Source: Malaya genurostris
Lineage: Eukaryota; Arthropoda; Insecta; Diptera; Culicidae
NCBI RefSeq assembly: GCF_030247185.1
Contig: NC_080571.1
Span: forward strand, 8,429,001-8,493,000
Length of the DNA stretch: 64,000 nt
Reading direction: 5' to 3'
A program made the position numbers and the translations under genes. Below are positions 1 through 12,727 of this stretch, one piece after another. Every line of letters starts with the position of its first letter. Position 1 is the stretch's first letter. The notes beneath the pieces are model-generated. The model did no database searches. It was not told the origin of the DNA and worked only from the letters and a program-made list of their open reading frames with translations.

Positions 1-337
1 TCGAACTCAACGAGTATGCAATTTTTAGAAACTACCAAAATGATTATTTCTCTTTAGGTTCCATTTGATCACTTCTTTTTCGTACATACACCGACGATTA
101 TATCTAATCTTATCTTAATCATATCTTATTCGATGAGTATATCTAATATTAAATTATATTTGCGTCAAATAGCTAAGGTCGTAAAGATATCAGAAGGCTA
201 TGTTTTTACAATTGTGCATCAACATTTGAGACCATGAGAAAGTTACTTTCAAAGTGAGTCTACGTTTACTAAGAGTTGATAAAAAATAACAACATTTTGA
301 AGATTCAGAGCAGTTTTTGGCCATTTTTATAAGTAAC
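1..337. other. AT-rich non-coding DNA
   Basis: No open frame, repeat boundary or RNA motif is visible in this stretch. Confidence 0.5.
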
Positions 338-1118
338 TAGCTGAATTACCCGGCGTTGCTCGGAAATGTTTCGTGAAGGGAAGGTCGAAAAAAATTCTCA
401 AAGTTGTCTTGCTTAGTGAAATACTCTGATTGTAGTAAAACATAACTTAGACGGCGACCCAATTGAAAAATACTTCGTTCATGTTCAGATTGCGAATGAT
501 CAGTGTCCCATTTCAGATCTCACTATAATTATAATTTTCACGGTATTCGCGACAAACCGGGTCAGTTTTATTTTTGAGCCTTTTTGTTAGGAACATATAA
601 AATACCTCTTTATAAATACCTTCTTAGTAACCTTCGAGTTTCATATGTATATGTGCTTGTAACTCGTACTTCCTCGTCACATTCGATCTACAATACCTTT
701 GGCTTCCATGGCTCTAAACACTTGCTACCCCCTACTCTTTATAAAAAGATTACAACATTATTTCCACGTAATTGCTCAAAATTTTCCATCTGATAATGAT
801 TATTTTATAACGAAAGGCTGTTTAACATCATAATCACATTCGTATTATAGAATAACGTTTTTACATAATTTATTTTACCAAGGTTTTAATTGTATGATTT
901 CATTGATTGTATGATTTTGTGAATTCAGATCAATGTTGAGAATACTTATTCTTCCTCCCTTTTGTGAATTTTTTGGTAAGCCTCACTTAGCTCTTTTTAA
1001 TAATTGCTCTGCATTGAGGAGTCTGAGACGAAACGTGAAGATAGCTCACTTAGTTGCTAGAAATATGCTGTACTCGTAAAGAAGTACCAATATTTCATAA
1101 AACCCGATCAATTTTCCT
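338..1118. repeat. Decayed tandem/interspersed repeat, left part
   Basis: The stretch opens with ctagctgaattacccggcg, a kind of opening seen in many dispersed insect repeats (from memory). It contains a diverged 'acacttgctac' block near 717 that recurs at 2888, 3159 and 3430, so it appears to be the left part of the ~270-bp tandem family that resumes at 2373. The two parts are separated by the MITE at 1121-2370. No coding potential is visible. Confidence 0.45.
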
Positions 1119-1120
1119 TA

Positions 1121-2370
1121 CACGGAAAGACCGAAATCAGCATTCTGGCGAAAAAATTAGTTGATTTTCTGAATTTAGTTAGTTTTTTTTGAGACAACTA
1201 AAAAAATCCTACTTTTGCTAATTTAGATTTTCTAATTCTAGTTCCCTTAATAACAATAAAATATTTGTTGAAACGGCTATTTTTTTAGTTGAATTCACCA
1301 ATTAAACGTGCTGTCATTTCATAGCTAAGGCACACGTCATATCCATTGAACAAATTTTTTAGTTGAATTAGAGAAATAAAACGTTGTTTTCAACCAACAT
1401 AAATGGTTGAATTGGTTTCTGCAACTTGCAGCTATATGGCGCTCTGTCCCCGAAAAAAACGTTAACACCGTAATGACTACTAGCCACTAGATGGCACACT
1501 ACTACCGAAAAAAATTTCAGTCGCGGTGATCTTTTCTGTATTGGCAAGTGTAAATACGATGTTGTATTGGAGAAAAATAGATAAGCGAAACATAAACTTC
1601 TATTTGAAAATTTTACTTCTAAATCGCTGTTTCTTCATTCGACTTCGCGAAATCGACTCTCTCACTGAAAACTTTGAGCACTCGGAAAACAAAAACCGAA
1701 TACAAGTAGTACGCCGGACGGCGTAGCCCGGAATGTTAGAAGATACAAAAAACATGATTTGACATGTACAATTAGAGTGCAACATTCGAAACTCACTTCA
1801 CTGTTCCGCGTAAAAACATTATTACCCACAATCGCTTCAAATGCGCACAAATTCTGAATAAATACACTTTCCACTAACAGTTTACGTCATTTTCACATAT
1901 CGGCTTAGAAATTTCTATATGGCTATATCGTAACACATGCGAAAAACATCTAAACAATTTGCAAGCAGTTTCAACAAGACTGTCCCTTTTAGCTTTTTAA
2001 TGGATTGTTTTGCTTTGACACTTCTCATGAGTTTTTGGCTAATAAACTTGTTGATAAATCCAATTTCATTTTTGTTTTCTTTGTGCTATCCTTCAGTAAT
2101 GACAGTGCTAGATAAAAAGAAACCAATTTTCTGATTTTAATAACGAAATTAGTTGTCAATGAGAATTTCGTGTTGGATTGAAATATTGCTGGTTTGTATC
2201 CAGAATATTCGCCAACTAAACACATTCTCTGAATATAAGAGTTTTTTTAGCAAAGTAAATTCTCAATTTTAACTAATTTTATAGTTATTTTGGAAATTTT
2301 GTTGTTAAAATCAACTAATTCAAAAACAGTAATACGAATTAGGCGCAGAGCCAATTTCGGTCGTTCCGTG
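1121..2370. mobile_element. CACGG-ended TA-type MITE, copy 1
   Basis: The ends are inverted: CACGGAAAGACCGAAAT at the left and the complement of CACGGAACGACCGAAAT at the right, flanked by TA on both sides. The interior repeats motifs such as ttagttgattttctga and caactaattcaa near both ends. A second copy lies in opposite orientation at 33451-36021 and matches over almost the whole length. No transposase is encoded, so it must be non-autonomous. TA duplication fits the Tc1/mariner superfamily, but the class is inferred from the termini alone. Confidence 0.8.
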
Positions 2371-2372
2371 TA

Positions 2373-3844
<1,472 letters not shown>

Positions 3845-3944
3845 TAAATCAGATTTTTGCATCGGAATCAAAATGATCATCATCTGATTGCGTTGTTTGA
3901 CTGTTTGAATGCAAATAAAAAAAATTAAAAAAAACACTGTTTTA

Positions 3945-4560
3945 CCAAAACTGATTCACAAACCGATGGCAACGACTGTTAAGTTGAACGAATTACACTT
4001 TGATTTGCTTCCTCTCCCACCGTATAATTCAAATCTGGCCCCCAGTGACTACTGTCTATTTGCTGATGTCGCTCGCTGATAAGAAATTTATCTCAAATTG
4101 AAGTGGCAATTGATAATGGCCCTTATTACCGTTCTCACTTCCACTTTCACATTCACTTCACTTACATGTCACTTCACTTGATTTTACCTATCACCAGTAT
4201 CACGCATAGTGAAGTGATCAATGCAGTGGGAAAAAACTAATTTTTTCGACAAAATGTTGGTGGCGTGATGTTCAAAATGACATCAAGTTCATCCAAATAT
4301 TTACTTTTGTCCTTGAAGCGACTTCCGTGCTAAGGACCTAAATTCACTTCATTGGTTTTCACCGTGAGTATATACCGATAATAAGGGTCACAATCACTTC
4401 ACTTGGTTTTCACCGTGTAGTGATACCCGTAATAAGGGCCAATGTGAAGGCTGTTTTGAGGCAAAAGATAAATCCTTCTACAAGCACGGCATCAAAAGGT
4501 AGAGAAGCGTTGAAATGATTGTATTACTCTTGCTCTTGAAGGATTTCTGGCAAATAAAAG
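3945..4560 (+). pseudogene. Mariner transposase C-terminal relic
   Basis: The translation shows a mariner C-terminal core: KLNELHFDLLPLPPYNSNLAPSDY, i.e. the YSPDLAPSDY motif with changes, followed by a CLFADV stretch. After the MITE at 4118-4440 the same protein resumes with FEAKDKSFYKHGIK. The N-terminal half and the first catalytic aspartate are absent, and stops and frameshifts are present. The element is dead. It is related to the mariner relics near 33-36 kb and 47 kb but has its own truncation. Confidence 0.8.
4118..4440. mobile_element. 323-bp MITE inserted in the mariner relic
   Basis: Terminal inverted repeats are GGCCCTTATTACCG and its near complement CCCGTAATAAGGGCC. AAT flanks both ends (4115-4117 and 4441-4443), suggesting a 3-bp target duplication. 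The interior has a tandemly duplicated subterminal block, cacttcacttggttttcaccgtg. Removing it rejoins the mariner coding region. A 3-bp duplication would fit PIF/Harbinger, but that class assignment is tentative. Confidence 0.7.
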
Positions 4561-7300
4561 TGTTTTTCTTAGTTAGTCATACGTCTGATGTGTTATACTT
4601 TATAGAATTAAATTCTGCAAACCATCTCAGCTATCTCCCGCACAATTTCCCTACTATTAATTCGGGAACTGGAACAGAACAAAGTAGATCACTGTCAATA
4701 TTAGTGCTGTCAGAACAATCGTCGAAGAGCACGCACATCATTCAAACATTGAAAGGCTAATTGGAAGGTTCTCTGTTCAGACGTTTCCGTCTATTCTGTT
4801 CGAAGATGCCGCCGTTGTGCGATCGGCCCGAACATTCGAACAACCATGAGCATCGATATGCACAATGCGAACGCATTCTATTTGTGCTTCATTTGCTCGA
4901 ACCGTCACAGGGTCGTCGTGTCTATTCATCATTACGAACTTTTGCCTGCCAAAGTCTCACCCAATGCACGCACAATATTTAATAGTTCCAACTCATTGAG
5001 GGTCGAACGAAGAAGCATAGTCTTAAGGCATGTCGTTTTTCGATAAAGGTACCTGCATACATTAATAGCAATGTTTCGTGGAGCGTCTCAGACTGATCCA
5101 GAAACTCCCGGAACACCTTTTCTTTTCTCCCTTTCAATTTATTGTTATTATTTCTTGAACACTTTCCCGCCGTTTCTGCCGGTCGGTGCTTCTTTTCCCC
5201 TTTTTGTGCTATCGGCTGGAAACTATCCGATGTGCACTCAGACAACTTCGAGACGGTCGCCGACGATGATCGAAAAGAGCACCAGAATAAAATTAATAAA
5301 CAATGCATTAAACACCTTTTTTTCTGCAATTTGTTGGCAAAAAGGTTCGATCGAAGTCTGGCGGTCGTAGCCTTGAAGGAGCCCCCTCTCGTGCAGCCAG
5401 CATAAATTTACAGGAACTCACGCACCTTCGGTAGAAGGGAATGAAAGAAACGCATATCATTGCCTTCAAAATAACAGAGAAAAAGAAATATATAGCAGCC
5501 AAAACAGAATTCACACAATTGATGCAATTTTCTGAACCGCTCAACAATGGCACACAAACAAGCACTCAAGGAGGCGGTTGAGTGTACACAAAATTATGCT
5601 AAATTTCCTACCAACAAAAGGGCGAAATTCGATATCGATTGTTGTCGACGGTGCTTCCGATGGTGTACTCTATGCGCATTTTGGCATTATTGAGCAGCAC
5701 TTTGCATTCAGGTACCTTACCTGCTGTACGTCACACTAATCACGACGACGACGACGACGACGACGACGAGGAAGATGACGAAGACGCCGTGGCAACCGGG
5801 GAACGAGGCTCAAGAGGAGGCTGTTTATGCAAATTGCTCTTTTTGATGCCCGCACAATTGCAGCATACTTACCTGTTTGTTACGTCTAGTTCTGGGTTGC
5901 CTGTCGTGTGGGTCGATTACACATTCCCCGGAAATAAACGGTCCATCCGAGTGGGCCCTTCGCTGATCGTTGTTGTAACTTCCTGCTGCGAAAAAGTGAA
6001 CCGTCGTCGTCGTCGACGTCGGATGTCTGGTGGTTCTTGAAGCCGTAAGGATTGAGACGGTTTGCAGGGCGTTGGAGAGCCATACGCGATTCACACCAAC
6101 CAGAGATGTTCGTTGCGAATTTTCGTTGTTGTTCTAATCAGATTCTCTACGGTGGGCGAAAATTGATTTTTCGTGTCCCAGCGTTCACACCAGCACACAT
6201 GAAACCTATTCAGTGAGAACTACAACAACAACAAAAAATCATTCGACAATGACATATCATTTTGCAGGCTCGAGGTCAACCTCATTCAAAGTTCACGAAC
6301 TGCCGCTGGATCAAACACACAGTCAGTGTTCTTCCCTTTCTGTTCTACTGCGGCAGTTGGTCGTCGTAATACATACAGTTATTTATCATGATTAATACAT
6401 CAAAAAGCTGAGCAAATGAGAATGAAATAATAAAAGCTAATAAAAACTGGAACGTCGCTCGTATCAGCATAAGATCTACATAATATAATATTATTTCACA
6501 TATTGTTCCGTCCCGGGGCCCGCCGTAGTTCGGACCGTGTCACTCAAATCGACGACCGGCGACCGGCAGTTTGGAGCGAAAATAAAAAGTATATTTATTA
6601 CAGTTTGATAAAAAGCGAACAAAACGTGGTCCCTTTCCTTCCCCCCCCAATAGTACTAGTAGGAGCCGTTTTGACTAAGTGAGTGGCCGACCCAAAATGA
6701 TTGGTTGTCATTGCGAGGACTGCAATTCCACTACAAACAGAACTACCGCCGACCGCTGTCATAAACGACGACGACGACGACGACGGCGACGACATCAAAA
6801 TCGAAACAGCATTTTTTTCCACGAATTTGGTCGATTCTGTTCGTTATCAGTAAGAGGCGATCAAATGATGGCGAATGAATATATGTGTCCCCTTTTCACA
6901 CGAAATCAAGGTTCTGCTTTCGGGTGGAGATTTGCCACCGCACCAGTGAAGTAGAAACCGAGAGTATCCTTTTCCGTTGAGCGTCCAACTCAAGTAGGTC
7001 GATTTCGTCGAAGGACTCGCGCGACATGGCCATTAATTCTTGGCGATAAGCATTGACCAATCGTACGCTTTGATGATCCGGTATCCCTCGTTAGTCGCTC
7101 GAGTGGAACTGGCTCCTGCTTGTTTGTGTCAGTATGCGTGTTTGACCTCGTTTCCTTCCCTGAGGGTATCCAATATGAAACGGCAACTTACCAACCATCA
7201 TAATGATAATTACATTTTGGGTCATTTTTTTTCTGATGGTGACACCGCCATCACCAGCTGGAAAATTCTATTGTTTTATTTCGAATATTAACACCAATTT
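4561..7300. other. Repeat-poor block, no gene recognised
   Basis: This block is GC-richer than its surroundings. Several open frames of 60-130 codons occur on both strands, but none shows a recognisable domain, and many overlap CGA/CGT trinucleotide runs. It could be intronic or intergenic DNA of a nearby host gene. No splice-supported exon can be identified by eye. Confidence 0.4.
5742..5769. repeat. (ACG)n trinucleotide microsatellite
   Basis: A perfect run of about nine cga/acg units followed by degenerate gag/gatgac units. It explains the poly-Asp frame here. Smaller runs of the same motif lie at about 6001-6018 and 6766-6795. Confidence 0.95.
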
Positions 7301-7836
7301 ATTAGTACTATTAATCTATCAAGCCTTCGGAAGCAGTCGGTTTCCGTTTTAATCGATATACCGTGCTATGCTTTCCATGATCATTAATTTAAATTAAGAA
7401 ACATCCATCATGTTGTGGTTATCCAAAAATGTATGCATTAAATTTGATAAAAGTATAGATTGAATGTGTTTTCCACATTCAAGATAAACCCTGTAAGTAT
7501 CAGATAGGGGCTGGCTTTGGGTATTTAAACTAGTCCATAATCAAAATTGCTTCGGAGTTGTTCAATCTAATAGTTTTGAATTCCAGAATTTATAATTCAG
7601 GCTCAAATTCAAGCTCAGCAGCGAGAAAAAAAATTAGGTATCTTAGCGGAAGTAGTATAATATATATTATTTTTCAAGTGACCTAATTCAAGAGATGAAG
7701 ACAATACAGTACAAGTTTCAATAAATAAAAATGAATAAACAAGTTTAAAAATTAAACTTAATGAAAGTGTATTGTAGCTGCGTTAGTCACAATTAGTCAG
7801 TAACTTTTTGAAAAAACACCTCTTCTATTGTACAAA
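7301..7836. other. AT-rich non-coding DNA
   Basis: Nothing recognisable on either strand. It ends at the target duplication of the palindromic element that follows. Confidence 0.4.
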
Positions 7837-7841
7837 CGTTG

Positions 7842-9000
7842 CACAGTGGAAAACCAAACCAAGAAACTCGCAAAGAAATCGGGAACCATGGAAAAAGGCA
7901 ACAAACAAGAGTGTTTCTTATGTAAAAAATCCAAGGAATTCAATGGAATGGTTTTTAATGGCCGCACGAATCGCCATCCTGCTCGTTCTACTACAAATAC
8001 CCAGCAGGTTTAGGGTTTTCTGTAGTATTGGTTCTGTAACTTGAAAAGAAATCGAGTGCGGTCTACTGATATAGCTTGATTTTATGTCAAAATGTCTGGA
8101 GAATTGAATGGAAGAGTGTACACTGGCGCACGAAACGTTTTGGTAGCTATTTTACCCCATTAACTCCATTTCATAATATCTTATTGTAAATCGTCCTTAA
8201 ATCGGTTAAATAGTCATCAAAACGTTTCGTGCGGCCAGTACATGTTCTTCCATTCGATTTTTCAGACTTTTTACATAATATAAGAAGGTTTTCGTATGCT
8301 TTGAACGTGTTTCGCTTAAGACTTAAGGGTGATTTAGATGAAAATTTCACATATTAGAGGAATTGGGGTAAAATAGCCACCAAAACGTTTCGTGTGGCCA
8401 GTTCTGATATTCGAGTCTACAGACTTTTTTACACAAGATGAGCTAGATTCAGTAAACTTCCAATAAGTTTTACCATGATTTAAGACCGATTTACAATAAA
8501 ATACCATAAAATAGAGGAAATGGGGCTAAATAGTCATCAAAACGTTTCGTGCGGCAAGTGTAGGTTCTTCCCTTCGATTTTCCAGACTTTTTTACATGAT
8601 ATAAGCTAGATTTAGCAAAGTTGCAAGAAGTTTGACCAAGATTTAAGAACGATTCACAGTAAGGATCTCATGAAATGGAGGAATTGGGGTAAAATAGACA
8701 TCAGAACGTTTCGTGCGGCCAGTGTGGGTTCTTCTAATCGATTCTCCAGACTTTTTTACATGAAAGTAGGCTATTCCAGAATACCGCACTCGATTTTTTT
8801 TCAAGTTACAGAGTGAATGTTATAGGAAACCCCAAAACTGCTGTACATTTGGGGTAAACGAGCAGGATTGCGATTCGTGCGGCCATTGTAAACCATTCCA
8901 TTGAATTCCTTGGACATTTTTACTTAAGAAACACTTTAGTTTGTTGACCTATCTGAGTTACAGAATTCTTTGCGGGTTTTCATAGATTTTTCCCACTGTG
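7842..9000. mobile_element. Palindromic (foldback-like) element, 1159 bp
   Basis: The element begins CACAGTGGAAAA and ends TTTTTCCCACTGTG. CGTTG sits immediately outside both ends (7837-7841 and 9001-9005), a candidate 5-bp target duplication; if the terminal G/C is counted in the element it becomes 3-bp GTT. The outer ~270 bp on each side are inverted copies: for example 'aaggaattcaatggaatggttt' near 7931 is matched in complement near 8889, and 'taacttgaaaagaaatcgagtgcgg' by a complement near 8785. The middle holds four direct repeats of ~160 bp. No coding region is present. Confidence 0.8.
8060..8750. repeat. Four ~160-bp direct repeats inside the palindrome
   Basis: The block 'aaaacgtttcgtg(c/t)ggccagt...ttccagacttttttacat' recurs about every 157-165 bp, with cores near 8219, 8382, 8539 and 8704. 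An inverted version of the core (gcacgaaacgttttgg) sits at the left edge near 8127. The copies are diverged, so the expansion is not recent. Confidence 0.75.
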
Positions 9001-9005
9001 CGTTG

Positions 9006-9299
9006 GATTGATTAACAGCCTTCGGAGGATTGTTTTCTCATCGATTTACTTAGACATAAACTGATTTTCAGAGTTTATAGAGTGATTTCCAGACACTTTT
9101 TTTGTTTTTGTAAAAAGTCAGTTCCTTCATACTAAATCTCATACAAACTGTGACATGGCTGTTCGAACATAATGTTCGAATGCGACTGACGGAAGATCAT
9201 ATACGCGTACTTCGATGTCGTAATTCTCTACGTCTAGTGATATGTTTTTCATCTAAAGACCGATTTGCCTATTTGCCAGTTGTTGTAAGAAACATCGTG
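9006..9299. other. Non-coding DNA
   Basis: No feature recognised between the palindromic element and the gag relic. Confidence 0.3.
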
Positions 9300-9800
9300 G
9301 GAGTTTTCTGTTTTATAGCTGTTATTGGCCCAGACTTTGGGTTCGTTATTAGCTGGAACGTACCTTGATTTACATTGGAGACATATGAATAGTTCGTCAA
9401 AGATGGTGTTTGTTGATTATTTAGTTCTATTTTAGATGTTCTGGGGTTGTTTGCGGCTGGTGTAACGGAAGGTCAATTGTCCTTGGGTGTAAATGTTTGT
9501 TTCTGGTATAACGTCGTAAATAACTTCATGTCAATATCGACGAGATGCCAGCTGATTATCGTAGGTAACCGGTGATTTACAAGGGAGTCTTGTGTTGGAC
9601 CAAAAGTTACATAAGAAGGAATAGCTTGATTCATACGCATGCGTATAAATATATTAAAATACCGCAGAAATCGATTGATAGAATCTCTCCATACTCCGGT
9701 ATGGTTTTTTGAACAAAAATCGTGTTTAGTGGTTAAAGCAAGATCATGCACATATACTGCTATAGCATTATTTTCCATATAAACCGGTATGTGGTTTTCA
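9300..9800 (-). pseudogene. LINE ORF1 (gag-like) relic
   Basis: The minus strand encodes IPVYMENNAIAVYVHDL, then VWRDSINRF, then RMRMNQAIPSY. These parallel IPVYMVDNAIEVRVHDFPP, EVWWNFFPG and VRMQLRKAVPSY in the ORF1 at 45.2-46.1 kb. The order and spacing match the gag-like nucleic-acid-binding ORF1 of mosquito non-LTR retrotransposons. The zinc-knuckle region is missing. A Pro/Thr/Asn-rich tail follows out of frame down to about 9300. It is a dead fragment, cut at its 5' side by the repeat that starts near 9800. Confidence 0.6.
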
Positions 9801-10620
9801 TTTTCTCATATAGAACGGATATTCAATCACTGCGAAAAGCGATTTTTGAACCGAGACCCGGAGGGCCGAGTGTCATTTACCATTCGAATCTGTTCGTCAA
9901 GATCGCAAAATATCTGTGTGCGTGAGTGTGTGCAACAAATATAAACTTGTTTTTCTCGGAGATGGCTGAACCGATCGGATCATTTTGATTCGTGCTCCGG
10001 TTCCGGAATTACAGGGTTATGTGCAACAAAATACAAAAAATATTATCTCAATTTTTTGTTGAACCGATTTTCACTAACATACATTTAAATGAATGGATAT
10101 AAAATCCCTTAGAACTTTTTAAAATTTTATCTAGATACGACTTCCGGTTCAGGAAATGCAGGGTGACAACTAAAAAAATCTATTTCACGAACATTTTTAT
10201 ATACATATTGACGTAAAACCGAATAAAATCCTTTGAACTATTCATACAATTATTGTACTGTACATGATTTGTTAGTTGATGGTCAATAAATTTGATTTTC
10301 TATCCGTTGGTAGAGGTCAAAGCCTCTAAAACGGAGCTCACTTCACTTTCTCAGCGATGGCATATCCGATTTTCACAAGCTAGGGCTCTAATGAGAAATC
10401 TTACAGTTCAATTAGCTGCTTAGCAGAATTTTATTTATATTCGATTTCCGTTTCCGGAATTACGAGAAGAAGTGTGTTAAAAATTTCAAACTGTTATTCA
10501 CAGCGAAAATGTAAAATACTGAAATACCGATTTCGGTTTTATTGGTTCCTAGTTTTCAGTTCCGGACGTACCAAAAATTGTGATCAAAAACTTCGAAAAA
10601 GGAACTGTTTTCATTCCTGT
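9800..10620. repeat. Dispersed repeat (gatggctgaaccgat family), copy 1
   Basis: It has the recurring block order: 'gttcgtcaagatcgcaaaatatctgtgtg', 'ttttctcggagatggctgaaccgat', 'cgacttccggttcagga', 'tgcagggtgac'. A second internal round follows (gcgatggcatatccgattttcac, ttccggaattacg). The same blocks recur near 52.4-53.9 kb, with shorter pieces near 25.9 and 32.5 kb. From memory this is very abundant in mosquito genomes. No protein is encoded. Confidence 0.7.
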
Positions 10621-11760
10621 ATTTTTTAAAGATTAAATAATAATAAAGATTCTACAATTGTGCACATGTAATGACATAATATTTTTGACAATTCTAAGAA
10701 ATCGTAATCACAAGAGAATGGAATATATATTGTATTATTACTTTTGATCATTTAAATCCCATTCACCTTGTTGAGATTGTAAGGTGTTTGGTCGAATTTG
10801 ATAGTTCCCAAAATCAAAAACAATCGACTATGGTCGTGTCATTCTCGTTGCAAGGGCCCTTTTGTTTGTTAGGTTCGACCATCTAGAAATGTTCTCATCG
10901 CTTGTTACATTGCACTGTTGTTAGTTTCTGACATTTCGGTTAAAACCAGTATATTGCGTCGACTTTCTCGAACAAGACACAAAGGAACGAGCCTTTTGTC
11001 AGCATGTGCCGAACAATCAACCACTGTTCCAATTCATTCGACGTTAATCTATCACGAAACTTTGTCAAGAAATTGTTCCTTGGGTTACTATCTAATAAGT
11101 TTTAGTTTTAGTTAGTTTATAACTACTATGTTTAAGTGAAATGTATCATTTGGATGATTGTAATATGTTGATTCAAAAGATAAGGAGGTTTAATGCCTGT
11201 TGGACTTTGACAGAAACTAACTCCACCGGGCTTTTCCCTGCTCCAAATAAACAAATAAATAAAGGAAAATTTCTGACAGTGCCGGATAGTTTCTCGGATA
11301 GTAGAAAATGCACAGGTTCAAATCCTGACTCTGAGTTATTCTTAAGACTAAAATACGTATTACTTTGCTATGAAGTGTTTCTTTTCAAAGTGGACCTTGT
11401 GGAAGAGTGATAAGTTGTCGATCGTGAATATCTTTAGATGTACTCAACGTAACAACTTCATTCTTGCTTCATGGCATCGAAAACATGTTCAGTAATTTAG
11501 GTTAAAGCTTTTAAGCGTACTGAAAAACCGTATTGAACTTAAAATTAAAGTATTTTTTAAATATTTGGAAGCAAATAACATTAAATGAAATCCTCATTAG
11601 GTGTTTGGACGATGGATTTGATGTAGCGAGATAAATGTTATTCCTGCGTTATCTACTGGGTTGGTATGAAAAGGAATAATTCGATCCGTTTTATCCTTTT
11701 TATTATCATTAGATGACTGAGCAGAATGTTTCAGTCTGTGCGCTATTTAAAAGTCATTTC
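10621..11760. other. AT-rich non-coding DNA
   Basis: No gene or repeat boundary recognised. An isolated tRNA-type B-box-like sequence (ggttcaaatcc) lies near 11313, but there is no matching A box or cloverleaf. Confidence 0.35.
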
Positions 11761-11764
11761 GACC

Positions 11765-12205
11765 AGGTGTGGAATCCAGTTTCAGGTTCCGAACTTAGAC
11801 TTGGATTTCACATTCAGTTGCAGGTGTAGGTCCAAAATTTAAATATAGATTCAAAGAAACTTGATCCAAAATTCAGGTCCAGTGATTAGGCACTGAGTTC
11901 AAAAACGGAGTTCAATTCAAGATCATAAAACAACACCTTGGTTCAAAATTCAAAATTCAGTTCCAGTAATCAGAATCGTTATTTACATCCAGAGTTTAGG
12001 TACTGATCCAAAATCAAAGTGTAAGTCTCGGCCTAAATGGATCAGAATCCTAGGTTCAGAGCCGCGTTCTTGGTCCAGAACTTAGACCTAAAATTTAAGT
12101 CAAGAATTCGGGCTCAGATCTAAAATCAAAGTCTAGGTTTAGCTCCAGAATTTAGGTCCAGAATCCAGATATAGAATCCGGTTTCAGAATTCAGCTCCAG
12201 AAGCA
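11765..12205. repeat. Degenerate minisatellite, ttcaggtccagaat-like
   Basis: Variants of 'aattcaggtccagaat' and 'tttaggtccagaa' repeat irregularly over ~440 bp with heavy divergence. It has the look of an old short-period tandem array. No coding potential. Confidence 0.65.
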
Positions 12206-12725
12206 CTATTGCATGACCTTAAAAGTGGAAGTAGATGCTTTTGAAGATATTCCTTGATAAATTTCAATACTATGTTTCCGTTTGTCATAAATTGAATGCT
12301 TCGCATTACACATGTGCAAATTGCTTGCCGAATCAAGCGTTTGTTGGCAAACTTTGACATCTTCTGCTTTCTTTCGTATCTCCCGTGGTTTTAGAGCATT
12401 AGACTTTCCGTTCACACCATATTTTCCGAAATGTAGCATTGATACATCCAAATAATGAATTATATTGATCAGGAAACTTGTCTCAAGTAATCGATTACAA
12501 AGTGAATTTTTAATGCTTAGCTAAATATAAACATACAACATATATGCAAGAAAAACAAGATGTTTACTTGTTATTTTGATTAAAAAATATGTATTGAAAC
12601 CAATTTGTTTAAACAAATTAAAGGTTCATGCGCTCTTCTGTACAACGTCTTACAAAATAAATGAAAAATAAATTCGAGATCACTAGTACACCTTTTAGGT
12701 GTATATTTTGCTATACTCGATATTT
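12206..12725. other. Non-coding DNA
   Basis: An 81-codon frame on the minus strand shows no known domain, and nothing else is visible. Confidence 0.3.
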
Positions 12726-12727
12726 AC

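Noticed and set aside
5639..6040. 133-codon frame with a poly-Asp run
   Set aside because: Driven by the (CGA)n and (CGT)n microsatellites.
8060..8750. CRISPR-like array
   Set aside because: The repeats are ~160 bp, diverged, without unique spacers, in a eukaryotic transposon.
11255..11330. Possible tRNA gene (ggttcaaatcc B box)
   Set aside because: No A box, acceptor stem or anticodon arm can be folded around it.
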